Positions 11,982 through 22,526 of a DNA stretch of 64,000 nt are shown here, piece by piece. This DNA is from Rhizophagus clarus (taxonomy: Eukaryota > Glomeromycota > Glomeromycetes > Glomerales > Glomeraceae): NCBI GenBank assembly GCA_015698045.1, contig BLAL01000156.1, positions 62,001 to 126,000 on the forward strand, in the 5' to 3' direction. The notes under the pieces were generated by a model. The model ran no database searches. It had not been told where the DNA came from and saw nothing but the letters and a program-made list of their open reading frames with translations. Made by a program: the position numbers and the translations under genes. How positions within the stretch are numbered: position 1 is the stretch's first letter; every line of letters starts with the position of its first letter.

Positions 11982-13417
11982 TTAATTCATTTCACTTACC
12001 TCTTTAATAGTTGAAGTTTCCGCTGCATTATCTTTATTATCAGGTTCTAAAGGTCCATATTTTTCTTCATAGCTTTTAACTTTTGCTCTCATTTGAAATA
12101 AAAGATTTTGTAATCTTTCCATTTCTGCGTCTAAGGATATAAGTTGATTATCCGATTCTACATATATTAAAGGTTTTTTTCTTTGTAAGTTCAGCCAAAA
12201 CAAAAGTAATTAATCATAATTTGTAGTCTATCTGGTAAAATACCCTCAAGTCCTTGCTTAAGTTCATCAATAACTTTTCTTTGTAAAGCTATTTCTATTT
12301 CATATTGTTCGACACGTCCTTGTCGAAGCTGTCTTCCTAGCTCCTCATTTTCATTTTGTAATGCAAGTAATTTTGCAACGAGCTTTTTACCCGTAATACT
12401 ATAATTCATAAATATGTATTAATTTAAAAAGAGTGACTCCTCGTACGATTGATATAAATTAATAAATATGCATACCTATTTGGAGTAAAGCCGACACCCT
12501 CCAATTCTCTTTGTAAACTTTCAATAAATTTATCCTTATCTTCCAATTCTTTTTTCATAGTTCTAAATAAAATATTAATAGCAGGATCAAGAAATTTTTT
12601 ACGGAGTGATAGGTCATATGAAAATTCAGGAGTAAGAGTTTGAGAAAGAGTTTGAAGTTCTCCCTAAATAAATAAAAGATTTAAAGGATTCATGGTTCAT
12701 AATAAAAAAAAATAAATAAGATAAACTAATAAATTTTTTTATAAGACTTACCAGCAAAGTTTGAATTTCTTCTTCTTTTTTTGTACAACGAATTAGTAAT
12801 TCATGTGAAGGTAACTGGGATAAAGGTACATTAAGTTGTTGCGTGTGTGTTGAAGAAGTTGAAGAAGTCCTTTGATGTATTTGTTGGTTGATATTGCCCT
12901 TCCCTTTAACAGGAGATGTTGGACTTGTCGTAGAAGCAGATATTGGTTCTTTTTCTTTTTCTTTATTATTATTGTTAATCCCTGAAGTGCTAACTGACAT
13001 ATTACTATTACTACTCTGTCCTACAGGCTTTGGTGAGATATTAACTGAAGTACTAGTACTAGCACGAGTGTTACTACTGGTTGATAAAACTGGAGGTGTC
13101 TCGGTTTCTATTTTGTTAATAACTGCATTGTTGCTAGTTGAAACTCCTCCACTATTTAAATTGTCCTGTCTAGTCTATACATAAACAAACATTGAGTTTT
13201 TTAAATACCAAATAATAATAGAGAGATAATGAAAAAAACACATACTTTCTTTGTTGGTTCATTGATAACAACTTTGCGATCTGCATTAAGGTTGTAATTA
13301 AACTGTTAATAGTTCCAAGAAAAAATAAAAAAAAAAAAATTCTCAAGCATATTATTAACCTTCTATCAAAGGATTTGATAACCTTCGTTTTTTTTGTGGT
13401 GAGGTAGTAGTCGACAT
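11982..13417 (-). CDS. WTAP/Mum2-like m6A methyltransferase complex subunit
   Basis: A homologue of WTAP (animals), Fl(2)d (fly), FIP37 (plants) and Mum2 (yeast), the coiled-coil scaffold of the nuclear mRNA N6-adenosine methyltransferase complex. Six exons join in phase: 13360-13417, 13246-13280, 12752-13174, 12476-12663, 12244-12398 and 11982-12157. They give 344 residues. Residues 1-140 are low-complexity Ser/Thr/Asn with a basic QKKRR near the start. From about 150 the protein is helical. The diagnostic blocks are DPAINILFRTMKKELE and, after FTPNS, TGKKLVAKLL then ENEELGRQLRQGR. A last helix reads LDAEMERLQNLLFQMRAK. The N-terminal Ser/Thr tail is longer than in animals. The final codons overlap a perfect donor (GAG|GTAAGT), so an alternative last exon is possible. 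The start codon is 147 bp from that of the divergent DTW-domain gene. Confidence 0.9.
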
Positions 13418-13564
13418 TAATACTATTGAGAGAATTTATAAACACGGTTTAGTTTTTAATGACGATAAAAATTGTGCGAATTTATAAATGATTGATCAAT
13501 GTTGCACAACTTATAAATCTTTGATGTTCATCGTAAATGAAATCAAAATTTTAAAATTTTCGTT
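13418..13564. promoter_or_regulatory. Shared divergent promoter region
   Basis: Only 147 bp separate the start codons of the WTAP homologue (minus) and the DTW-domain gene (plus), so both promoters and 5' leaders must overlap here. No clear TATA box is seen. The location is deduced from gene layout, not from a motif. Confidence 0.5.
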
Positions 13565-14668
13565 ATGACGAACGAATTAAATAAAGAAGGACGACAAGAA
13601 GGTTTACTTTATTCTTATCTTCGTACAATAATATAAAATTATAATTAACACCCTTTTTGCTAAAGTTATCAAACTAGGCGAAGAGCCTACGGATTTACTT
13701 TTCGGTACATTATCACTCGATAAACATCAACAAAACTCAAAACGAACATCACCAAAAGATGGTTCAAAACTTCAACATTCCCCATTTGATAATTTCAAAA
13801 TATCTTCAACAGCAATTCTTGATACGTTAAATACAAGAAGTTTATGCCCTAAATGTACTCGTTCAATGAAATATTTTTGTTATTGGTGTTATCAAGTTGT
13901 CGGATGTCAAAGAAGTGATGTTCCTTATCTCGAATTACCTATTAAAATTGATGTGTGGGAATTCATTTAAGTTTTAATAAGTTTTTTGTTTTTAAGAATT
14001 GACTTTATTAATATATATTTTTTTCCGATATATAATATATATTACATGATTTAGAATTAAACATATTAAAGAATTAGAAGGCAAATCGACAGTAGCACAT
14101 GCAAAGATTATAGCTCCAAATGATGTTTCGATATATTCTAGTTTAGAAATTCCAAAATATAAAAATCCAGATAGATTATTGTTACTTTTTCCTGGTCCAG
14201 TAAGTTATTTCTTTAAGTAATTTTAAATATATTATTTACATAATTTTATATATTTCCTTATTGTAGGATTCACAAACTTTAAATGAAATACCGAGAGATT
14301 CGTTTGATAAATTATTAGTAGTAGATGGTACATGGCAGCAAGCGTCAAGTTTAACAAAATTTTCAGAAGAATTAAAAAATATAAGAAAAGTTACTATAAA
14401 CCCACAAAAAACACTTTTTTGGAGGTACCAAAATAAGAGTGAAAATTATTTAGCAACTATAGAAGCTTTATATTACTTTTTAAAAGAATATTACGAAACT
14501 TATGAATCTATTACTGATAATGAAAATAGTTATAATGGGAAATATGATGATCTTTTATGGTATTATAAATATTTTTATGAATTTATTCAGGCTACTTATA
14601 GAAATGATAAAGGTAAAAAACATTTTACTTCAAGACATCGTCAGGGATATATTAAATATGATGGTTAA
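13565..14668 (+). CDS. DTW-domain protein, DTWD1-like tRNA-uridine aminocarboxypropyltransferase
   Basis: DTW-domain proteins transfer the aminocarboxypropyl group of S-adenosylmethionine to uridine in tRNA (acp3U). DTWD1 is the animal enzyme for position 20, and this protein is closest to that branch. Four exons (13565-13601, 13678-13954, 14055-14199, 14267-14668) join in phase to 286 residues. A zinc-ribbon-like cluster LCPKCTRSMKYFCYWC covers residues 68-83. PIKIDV and, after the splice, KSTVAHAKIIAP follow. The signature motif reads DGTW at 173-176, after LLVV. The C-terminal helix block is ATIEALYYFLKEYY. Intron 2 uses GT|GTGGGA, a slightly unusual donor, chosen because it keeps the frame and the LPIKID-V-IKH continuity seen in the family. 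The gene is intact. Its stop is 112 bp from the convergent mitochondrial S19 gene. Confidence 0.92.
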
Positions 14669-14780
14669 CGCTCGCTGTAATGAATTAATTTCAGAAGAAT
14701 TATTTCTTTGTAGAAACAATGTGTGAAACAATGCTTTATTAAATTACTCTTTTGAAAGTCACGAATATTTTTTTTCATAT

Positions 14781-15230
14781 TTATTTATTTTTAGTCTTTC
14801 TAAAAGTAAATTTCTTTCTAGTGGGAGAAAATTCTCCTAATTTATGACCAACCATCTCTTCCGTAATAGTAACGGGTACGTAATCTTTACCATTATGTAC
14901 CAGAAATTTTAATCCAACAAATGTTGGTAAAATTGTACATGATCTTGCTTGGGTTTTTATAGGAATGTTATTTGCTTGAGCCTGACGTAACCCTGAAAAA
15001 TTTAAAATGTTTTTTTTTTGTTGCGCAAATTAAGTAAAAAATTTTGAATATGTAAAGGACGAAAAATTTTTTATCCGACTATTACCGGGGAATTTTACAA
15101 AAAATGGACCTATTTTGAAAAAAATATATATATGCGTTTATAATAAACTTGTAAAATGAATTTCTTTTTTATAAAAACGACGGATACCTTTCCAAACCGA
15201 TCGACTTAACAAACTGAGAGTAGGTTGCAT
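14781..15230 (-). CDS. Mitochondrial small-subunit ribosomal protein uS19m
   Basis: Component of the head of the mitochondrial small ribosomal subunit. Three exons: 15188-15230, a 24-nt micro-exon 15086-15109, and 14781-14992. Together they give 92 residues, the normal size for S19. The protein opens [18 protein letters not shown], matching the S19 hallmark R-S-x-W-K-G-P-F, which is only restored when the micro-exon is spliced in. The core reads [15 protein letters not shown], then [12 protein letters not shown] and [21 protein letters not shown] sequence (actual TRKKFTFRK). The mitochondrial rather than cytosolic or plastid assignment follows from the short bacterial-type S19 form encoded in the nucleus with introns. 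The start is the first in-frame ATG upstream of SVWKG. It is convergent with the DTW-domain gene. Confidence 0.93.
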
Positions 15231-15432
15231 TGTAATAAGGTTTACTGCTGCCGTTAAGTAAAGGTATCAAATAAGTCTTAATTCATATTTCTTAGAAATT
15301 TATCGCTCAGAAAACAATGTCATATGACAAATAACCTATCAAAGATGTTGGACTGCGGATTGCGGATTTAAATTCACATGATATTATTATTGTTCGCCTT
15401 TATTAAATGTGGTAAATATATCAAGTGATAGA

Positions 15433-16666
15433 TCACAATTTCTTATTAATTTTGTTTAGTATTCTTTCTAATATAAAATTATTTTCTACCAGAATATAAG
15501 GAGAGCATTCCAATGAAAATGCAAGATCACTTAGCGATATTGATAAATTACTAATTTTCTCTTTATCATCATGAAAATCATTTGATCTAATCTTTTTTAC
15601 GCAACTGTGTATAATGTTCTTCAAATGCATCTAAAAAAAATTACAAAACGAATTTTAGTGAAAATGAACTTGAAAAAAAGAATATTTCTAAAAATTAATT
15701 ATTAAATACTTCTAATGCGTAAATCATCAAATTTGCACAATCTTCAGATACGCCACCAATTAGTCCATTATCCAAAGCAACTTCCGTCATTTTTGTATAA
15801 ACAGAATCAAATACTGAAGGCTGATCATCTCTCTCATTTACTGAAAAATAAGTGTTTAAAGATGAAGATATCAAAGTTGGTGGATCATCTGCGGTATTAT
15901 TTTTTGGAAATTTTTTCTCAAATAACATCAAATTTGAATTCGCAGTAATATTATTTTGTGCACTCTAATCAGAAACACTTTAAAGTCAATTAATAAGATC
16001 CTGAAAAAAATTAAAAACACAAACTATATTAAATACGTACCTTTAAAATAACTTGTAATTTATCTCTCTCTTCTTTTCCCATTGAAGACATGATCTCCTT
16101 TAGAGATTTTTTCTTCTGTAATGATGATGCACTTTTGATGATATCTTGATTTTTTTTACGTTTATTGATACTTGCACGAATAAATTCATCATGTAGATGA
16201 ACTAAAGAAAGTACAGTTTAATATTAACATACAATGTTATTCAAAATTATTTAAAAGTGTAAAAAAAACCTACCTTTGGTATTTATAACTTACCCTGTTC
16301 TTTCGGCAATAAAGAATGAACGTAAAAATCTAATTCATTCTTCTTTATTTCACCTTTTATAAAGGATTGTATAGACAGCCAATATTTTTCTTTATTTATT
16401 CCTAAAGCTTCTTCTAGTGAATTTTTTAATGATATTGGATCAACCTTTGTAGGTTTTTGAGTTCTATTAATTATAGTAGTAGTTTGCGGAAATGAAGAAT
16501 CTTTAGGTAATTGTTGTTGTGTAATTTGCATTTTTTTGTTCTTGTTTTTCTGGTGCGTCAAGCATGGCGTTAAAGAGGAGGAAGTTGATATTTTTGGTGA
16601 TATTTTTGAAGTATCAAAATAAGTTGAAGATATATGTTGTTTACCCACTTTATCTTTATTAGACAT
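15433..16666 (-). CDS. SAGA coactivator subunit Ada1/Hfi1 homologue
   Basis: A structural subunit of the SAGA histone acetyltransferase complex (Hfi1/Ada1 in yeast, TADA1 in animals), acting in transcription activation. Four exons (16294-16666, 16041-16201, 15710-15964, 15433-15630) join in phase to 328 residues. After a Ser/Thr/Gln-rich N-terminus, residues about 78-135 carry the family core: LKNSLEEALG, then KYWLSIQSFIKGEI, then LDFYVHSLLPKEQVHLHDEF. Exons 3-4 encode a histone-fold-like part: ALDNGLIGGVSEDCANLMIY followed directly across the splice by ALEMHLKNIIHSC. That is the expected Ada1 order. It is somewhat shorter than yeast Hfi1 (about 490 residues). The start codon is 118 bp from that of the divergent TMEM18-like gene, so the two probably share a promoter region. 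Confidence 0.9.
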
Positions 16667-16784
16667 TTTTTTTAATCAAAAATCACACGATAAAATCAGT
16701 TGTGCACAATTATTTTGATTCGCGATATAAATTTTTAACTGTAAAATTAAATACAAGACTGTAGGTAACTGAAAAAAGAAGAAA
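16667..16784. promoter_or_regulatory. Shared divergent promoter region
   Basis: 118 bp lie between the Ada1/Hfi1 (minus) and TMEM18-like (plus) start codons. No TATA box is evident. The assignment is positional only. Confidence 0.45.
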
Positions 16785-17612
16785 ATGGATTATGAACCTG
16801 ATAGGTATTTTTAAAAATTATTATTAATTTGAATCAGAAATATACGCTACAATGATGAAATAATATTTTTAGTACAGAAACAACCGAAGAAATTCTTTTT
16901 CCGACTTATGATTTTGGTTTTATAGAAAGCATTCAAGCATTTATTGATGCGGTAATTTTTTAATTATTTTTTGAATATATTTCCTTTACCGAAATTAATT
17001 GAATTCGTTTTTTATTCTTTTCTATATGATTCAATGAACCGTGGAAAGATTGATTGGTCACAACCTTGGTTATGGATGCTATTATCTTTTCATATTACAA
17101 TATTATTTACAATAATTAAATTACGAAATAATACGAATTCTTTAGCGGTAGTAACATTCAGTTCAAGTAAGTCCAGGAATTTACTTTACTTTGATGACCA
17201 AATTAAAGTTATTTTTTTATCTTTTCTTTTTTTTTTTTTTTTCTTTAATCTAGTGATATTAACTGGTTTTGCTAAACCAATAAATACTTTGGCGCAAAAT
17301 AATTGGCAAAAATTTTCTAAGGAAAATTATTTTGATGAAAGAGGGGTTTTCATCTCTATACTATTTTCTTTTCCATTATTATGTAATACCGTGATTGGTA
17401 TAGTAAGTATTTAACACTTAAATATATACATTAATATTTTAATGAGAAATTAATTAAATTATTATTTTTAGGTGTTAATATTAAACGAGATATTATATTT
17501 ATTGAAAAAGGCTAAAACTGCTCAAATTAAATATCAGAGAGGTAAAACTAGTACATTAGAAGAAAAAAGAAAAGAACGACAAGAAAGGAAGGATGAAAAA
17601 AAAATTAATTAG
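16785..17612 (+). CDS. TMEM18-family nuclear-membrane protein
   Basis: TMEM18 is a small multi-span protein of the inner nuclear membrane with a basic C-terminus reported to bind DNA; its cellular role is unsettled. Five exons (16785-16804, 16873-16951, 17049-17166, 17254-17402, 17472-17612) join in phase to 168 residues. After an acidic N-terminus comes IDWSQPWLWMLLSFH (family: DW-x-E/Q-PW). A second membrane segment is followed by NNWQKFSKENYFDERGVFIS, the most diagnostic TMEM18 block. A hydrophobic helix, LFSFPLLCNTVIGIVLIL, follows. The tail is strongly charged (KRKERQERKDEKK). A single open stretch runs through 16971-17414 without splicing, but it lacks the N-terminal exons and breaks the family alignment, so I rejected it as the gene model. 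Confidence 0.9.
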
Positions 17613-17769
17613 ATAATGTATTTTTTTATAAAAAAATATATACACGTATGTTAATACATCAGAAACAAACCTCACCTGGTTATTAAATTTATCATTAAAA
17701 ATGAATAAATAAATTAGGAAAAATTTTGTGTTCTTTTTTTTTTTTTTTTTTTTTGATTTTTTTAATATC

Positions 17770-18740
17770 TGAAAGGTGGTAATGCTCTAATTGATCTCAT
17801 GAAAAGTAGTTACTGTACTTCTCCATAACATCACCCAACCCTAACCAAATTACAACAATTTTTTTACCATACCCTATCGACTGATATCGAAAATTTTCTT
17901 TAATATTATTTATTGAAGTATTTGCGTATTCTTCATGCTTTTGGTTGGTCATAACGGTAAAGGAATTTTATGCTCAATACCAGTGCGGAAACTATCACGT
18001 GACAAAGTTAATCAAATAGATTTCAAAATCCAATCAGAATCAAATACCTTATCTTGAGGTACATGTATAACGGTACAAGAAAATTTATCATTTACACGAA
18101 ATTTCCATCAAATAATAACGGTATATCGATCAATGCATGTAAGTTCTTAACTTCCACCGTTTACGCGTCAATTGAGTTTAAACGAAATCGCAAATGTGAT
18201 TTGTAAAAAAAGTAATAAAGCTCTTGAAGTATATATATTGGAGCTTTTTATTTAGATTGTTGTCAAATGTATGGTGTAAGTGACGCTCATATGAAAGTGA
18301 GAAAATTATGTATAGACCTTATTGATCCTATGCTTGAAGGTATGGGGTAAATTATTTAAGATCAATAAAAAAGGAATATATTTTTAAGTACAGTATTTGT
18401 TTACATACCGTTGTAACTGACAATATAATGGTCAAGTTTACTGAGTTCCATAGCAACGATAATCTCGGAATATTCAAAACCTTTACCAACAAAAAAAAAA
18501 AAATAACCTAAATTACATATGGATAACGAATTTCCTTTTAAATATTAAAAATTACACGTAAACAAAATCAAACCTCATTAATAACACCATTCATCGAACT
18601 ATTGACGAAATCTTTTAATTACATATGTTGTAGTTGTTCCATTCATTTTGCAGTGTGAACCAAAGCAGGTCCTCCAAAGTCGATAGTCTTTGTAAAAATC
18701 TCGAGTTTTTGAAGGCATCATATCCATTTTGAAAAAAGGA
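17770..18740 (-). pseudogene. Decayed unknown protein-coding gene
   Basis: Minus-strand blocks read like coding sequence but are broken by stops and frame changes. They include TKTIDFGGPALVHTAK followed by a TGA, LKDFVNSSMNGVINE, FEYSEIIVAMELSKLDHYIV, FSCTVIHVPQDKVFDSDWIL and, at the end, an open 51-residue piece starting MTNQKHEEYANTS. A donor-like GTATGT follows the HYIVSYNG block. I do not recognise the family. Several stops could be restored by single transitions (for example AK*MEQ as TGG to TGA), which suggests a recently dead gene. Extent approximate. Confidence 0.45.
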
Positions 18741-18839
18741 CAATAATTTTTATAAGATGTGGACCATGTTATGTTGCTTTATTAAGTTCGGATAATTTAC
18801 ATAAATAATTTACAGCAACATAGACTATTCACACCATTA

Positions 18840-19680
18840 GGTTATGCTTGATCTGAAATCGCACCATATGTTGGAGTAGAGACTTCGTCGTACTAACGAG
18901 TCTATAACTTCCATAATTATTTTCTTGAAGTTTTTCATAATAAGACCAGATTGCAAAGCAGAAATAAACCTATTTGATGCAAAGCAATCATCAGTGAAAA
19001 CTATATACATGAAAATAAACCCTTCAAAATCATTAAATACCTGCATAATTTCAGTGAAAACTATTAATAACGCAAAAACAACTCTGAGAATGATAACAAC
19101 GGTAATACAATTTTCATGATCTCGACCTTGTCCTGGAGGACAAAAATCTGAAAGACTATAAAAAAACAATGCTGCAATAAAAAAGGTGCTCACTAGAAAG
19201 TCAATAATTATCGCGACCAAATAGTAATTGACAAAAATTGTAACACATAAAATGTTGTTCTGAATTAAAGCAAAACAGAAATTAGTAAAGAAATCGATAA
19301 CCTTGGGAGTTGGGATGCACTTGGCGCTATGAAAAATTTACCAGAACTATACCGACGAATCCGAGAACACAAGCAATAATCCTAAAAATAAAGAAAAAAG
19401 CGAGTCTTGTGTCATAATTAACACAGATACAGATAAGATTGAGAAACTGTATTGTTTCATAGAGACGGAGGTAAGTACAATAATTACAAAATGCTCCCAT
19501 GTTTTTTAGCAATAATAATGAACTTACAAATGCAAGAGCGGCAATAAAAAGGACACCCGATCTAAATACACATAAAGTGGTATGTATGTTTATTCAAAAA
19601 TCATAAAAATTAAGTGGAATTTCTTCTTACTTAAGATTGATGCAAAAACAAAAGTTGTACAACAATAATTAAAATTTGGG
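18840..19680 (-). pseudogene. Small multi-span membrane protein gene, probably 5'-truncated
   Basis: Exon-like segments with GT/AG borders run down the minus strand. The first encodes FCFCINLK, which joins SGVLFIAALAF; then come RIIACVLGFVGIVL and a longer exon (about 19250-19033) with two predicted membrane helices (LVAIIIDFLVSTFFIAALFF and CITVVIILRVVFALLIVF). The Cys-rich opening followed by SGVLFIAAL and alternating helices resembles the LAPTM4/MARVEL-like four-span proteins common in fungi; this is only a pattern-level resemblance. No start codon is found upstream of the first block, and a small palindromic repeat (19738) lies there. The 5' end is therefore missing or in an exon I cannot find. 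It could still be a live gene. Confidence 0.4.
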
Positions 19681-19737
19681 AAGGGGCAACAATATATATA
19701 AAAACAAAATTTCACGTGACCATACATTGGATGTTTA

Positions 19738-19818
19738 CAGGGACCCAAAATTTTCGATTTGGGCAAAAAATTTTGATTTCTTTTGAAAAATTGCTTTCGA
19801 AAATTTTACGGGTCCCTG
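19738..19818. repeat. 81-bp palindromic MITE-like repeat
   Basis: CAGGGACCCAAAATTTTCG on the left faces CGAAAATTTTACGGGTCCCTG on the right, with only a short AT-rich centre. It is flanked by AT-rich sequence with repeated AAGGTCATATG motifs (19850-20000). No target duplication is certain. Confidence 0.6.
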
Positions 19819-20484
19819 GACGAGAACCCCGGGTTAATTATAATAAAGGTCATATGCAAAAAACGTATATTTTTTTGCATTTTTAATGGGAAGGTCATAT
19901 GAAAAAATGAGTATTTTGAGCATGCAAAAATAGAGTATCATTAATTAGGTCACAGTAAAAAAAGTATATAATTTTGGATAAATATTTAAGGTCATATGTA
20001 ATGTCTTATTATAAAGTGTATATTTTGACTATAATGCTATAATGTTATACTATAATACCGTAAATTAATATGGATATCGTACATTGATTTTAGATTAAAA
20101 TTTAATGCTAATTTAAGATATTTTTCTATTTTTTTACATATTAAATTATTTAAACAAGAAATAGCTAATTGCTTTTTTTTTTTAAAAATAGTTCCAGTGG
20201 TTTTCTTCTCTATATATTTAGCATTTATAATTTGTAGCTTTTTATTATGATATTACAAAATAATATACAGCATATACTAAAATATGTTTATATTGAAATT
20301 TAGTTTTGGTATCAGGTTTAAATTGCCAAAATATATCAAAATGTTAGTATTACAGGATATAAAGTTATGTAATTACAGATTTGCAAATTATTTTAGATAG
20401 ATAAGTTTTGATTTTTATTTTATTAAACTATAAAAATGAGTATGCTACTAGATTTATTTTTTTTTTTACTTTAAGAATATTATT

Positions 20485-20501
20485 GATGTTCTTTTTATTT
20501 T
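20485..20501. repeat. Target-site duplication of retroelement 2 (left)
   Basis: The 17-bp GATGTTCTTTTTATTTT is repeated exactly at 22527-22543, directly after the poly(A) run. It brackets the insertion 20502-22526. Confidence 0.9.
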
Positions 20502-22526
20502 TGGGCTATTGGAGAAAACTCTCTCCTATTGATTTGTGAACTAAATTTTTATGAAAGAAAAAATTTTTTATTTTGTCTATAGGACGTTTATTTTATTAAG
20601 AACCACTGCAAATAAACAACATAAATGGACTCCTTGACCCAAAAGACACTTTATAATGATCCAGGATGGTTTTTCAAATACAACAAAAAAAATATTATGC
20701 AAAGTATAGCAATAGAAATTAGAGGCATACTTACACAGAATATGGACTTTTTCAACCAAGTAGAAGTTGATGACGAGCTGTTGAAAGGGTTTCTTTCCTC
20801 AAATAAAGATGTTATGCAACTAATAGAACCTTCACCTATTCTTACAATAAGGCCGAAAAGCCATTTACTTCCCTTTTTCATGGTGACTATTATTGGTTGT
20901 TTTGTCAAAGATTGCAAGTATCATGATTGGGAGATCTGCACAGCCAATTTGGAAACTCAGCCCCCTGTGCAACAACAATCTACTACTCCCGATATAGCAA
21001 TTTCTCAACCCATACAACATCAATCAGATTCAATGAGTCTGGATGACATAATAGAGAACACTATGGGTAAGGTACCTAGTACCCCACATCGTTCCAATCC
21101 AATCACACCACCTACTACGCCTTTATCTATCTAGGGGGTTCAGAAGAAATCTGCCAGAAAGAAGCTGAAGAAACTCCAACAACAACAGTAAATACCAAAT
21201 GACAATCCCTTTATCATTTCTAGTGGATTATCACCTGAACAAATACCTTTCAGTTTAAAGGTGATTACCTTTAACAATGTTCCTCCTCTACTAGTGACTT
21301 CCTTGAAGAGTAGTAATAGTAAAAAACCTTTGAAGCAGCCACAGAATAATCAGGATAAAAAGAAAAAACAAGAACATTTAACAGATAATTTTAATAATTC
21401 AAACCTTATACTTACCAGTTATTATTCTCAGCAAGAAGAACAGGCACAACTGTTGGATTTAATCGTATATGATATACTGGCCAAATAGGATAGTTATACT
21501 CTTCTTGGGAACCTTAGTTTCTAGGAAAAAATCGTATCAATCAGCATAAGGATGTACAAGAAATATTTATCAGCAAGGGTAAGATTGATACCAAATCACG
21601 CGTGCCTTAAAGCATATAATAGAGGTGAGTGGACCATTAGACTAGGAGGAATCCCTGTTAAATGGTTTCCAGCATTGTGGAATCTTTCAGAATGTAAACA
21701 AAGAGAAAAATTCCAAGTAGTCATCACTAATATATCAGCAGATATGACTAACTCCTCTCTCTTTCCCAACTGTACTCTCAGCCACTTTTTGACTGAGAGC
21801 AGAATAAAATCTTTCAAAATTATTAAAGAATCCTCAGGGCAACAGAAGTTGATTGGATACTTTGCAACATGGGATCAAGCTTCTAAATGTATAAGTACTC
21901 CTCAACTTTAAAATGATGTTAGTCTGTCATGGTGTCATTATTCCTCCCTCAGACTTGGATTCAAGAAACGTCCTCCAGTTAGAATTGGCAATACTGGCAA
22001 TACTATTAAACGCTCTAAGTCTACCTCTCATCAAGATACTAATTCACAATTTTCAGGTAACCGAAGGTTTCATAACCAGAATAAGAAGGATGAATCTACT
22101 TTAAACTCTGAGCAGGCTGCCAAGAAGAACTCTCACACTAAGTCCAATCAGTCCAATCAGCCTGATACAAAACAATTAATAGCAGAATTAAAGGTCTTTT
22201 TGGAACAATTTATGTGATTTTGTAGTCTAAGTTTAACAATTTAGTATATAGGAATCTTTTGATTTAGTCACATTTTTTATTTTTATTATTTTATCTTTCT
22301 AGAATATTTCTTTTTTTTATGTCGTTTCCCTTATTCCTTTAAATCTATGTATAGACTTCCTATTACCCCTTTTGAAAATAGGCTATTATAGTTAGTCATG
22401 ACAGGTACTTGTCGCATGATACTACGATGCATGTAGATGAGATGGTATAGTGCTTATTATGTATAGACATCTTCATGATTCTTTTTAATAAAGTTATGCA
22501 TTTGTTTTGACTAAAAAAAAAAAAAA
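20502..22526 (+). mobile_element. ORF1-only non-LTR retroelement, copy 2
   Basis: A 2.0-kb plus-strand insertion with an exact 17-bp target duplication and a terminal run of 14 A (22513-22526). AATAAAGTTATGCA lies 25-40 bp before the tail. The 5' end begins TGGGCTATTGGAGAAAACTC and differs from copies 1 and 3, so it is a separate subfamily. The only reading frame is ORF1-like; there is no room for a reverse transcriptase. A complete 5' end with an exact duplication argues against this being a 5'-truncated LINE, because truncation removes ORF1 first. It sits in the degenerate repeat array at 22527-22990. Confidence 0.88.
20625..22217 (+). pseudogene. ORF1-like RNA-binding protein of retroelement 2
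   Basis: One frame runs from the ATG at 20625 to about 21911 with no frameshift but with in-frame stops (near 21132, 21190, 21486 and 21525). Translating through them gives a domain order like copy 1: an N-terminal helical part, a Gln/Pro/Ser-rich linker (residues about 105-170), then the RRM-like part with SISIRMYKKYLSARVRL and GGIPVKWFPALWNLSECKQR. After a frame change near 21911 a basic, Asn/Ser/Lys-rich tail follows, ending LIAELKVFLEQFM at about 22217. Two stops fall where copy 1 has Trp (VKWNNY and SIWKKV), so they are TGG to TAG changes; the others fit CAG or CAA to TAG or TAA. It is dead, apparently through transitions. Confidence 0.75.

Noticed and set aside
15715..15948. Plus-strand open frame inside the Ada1/Hfi1 gene, and similar at 11002-11229, 12888-13184, 18925-19119
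   Set aside because: Antisense shadows of coding exons or relics with no family resemblance.
16971..17414. Single-exon reading of the TMEM18 region
   Set aside because: It lacks the N-terminus and retains two introns; the spliced model restores the family blocks in phase.
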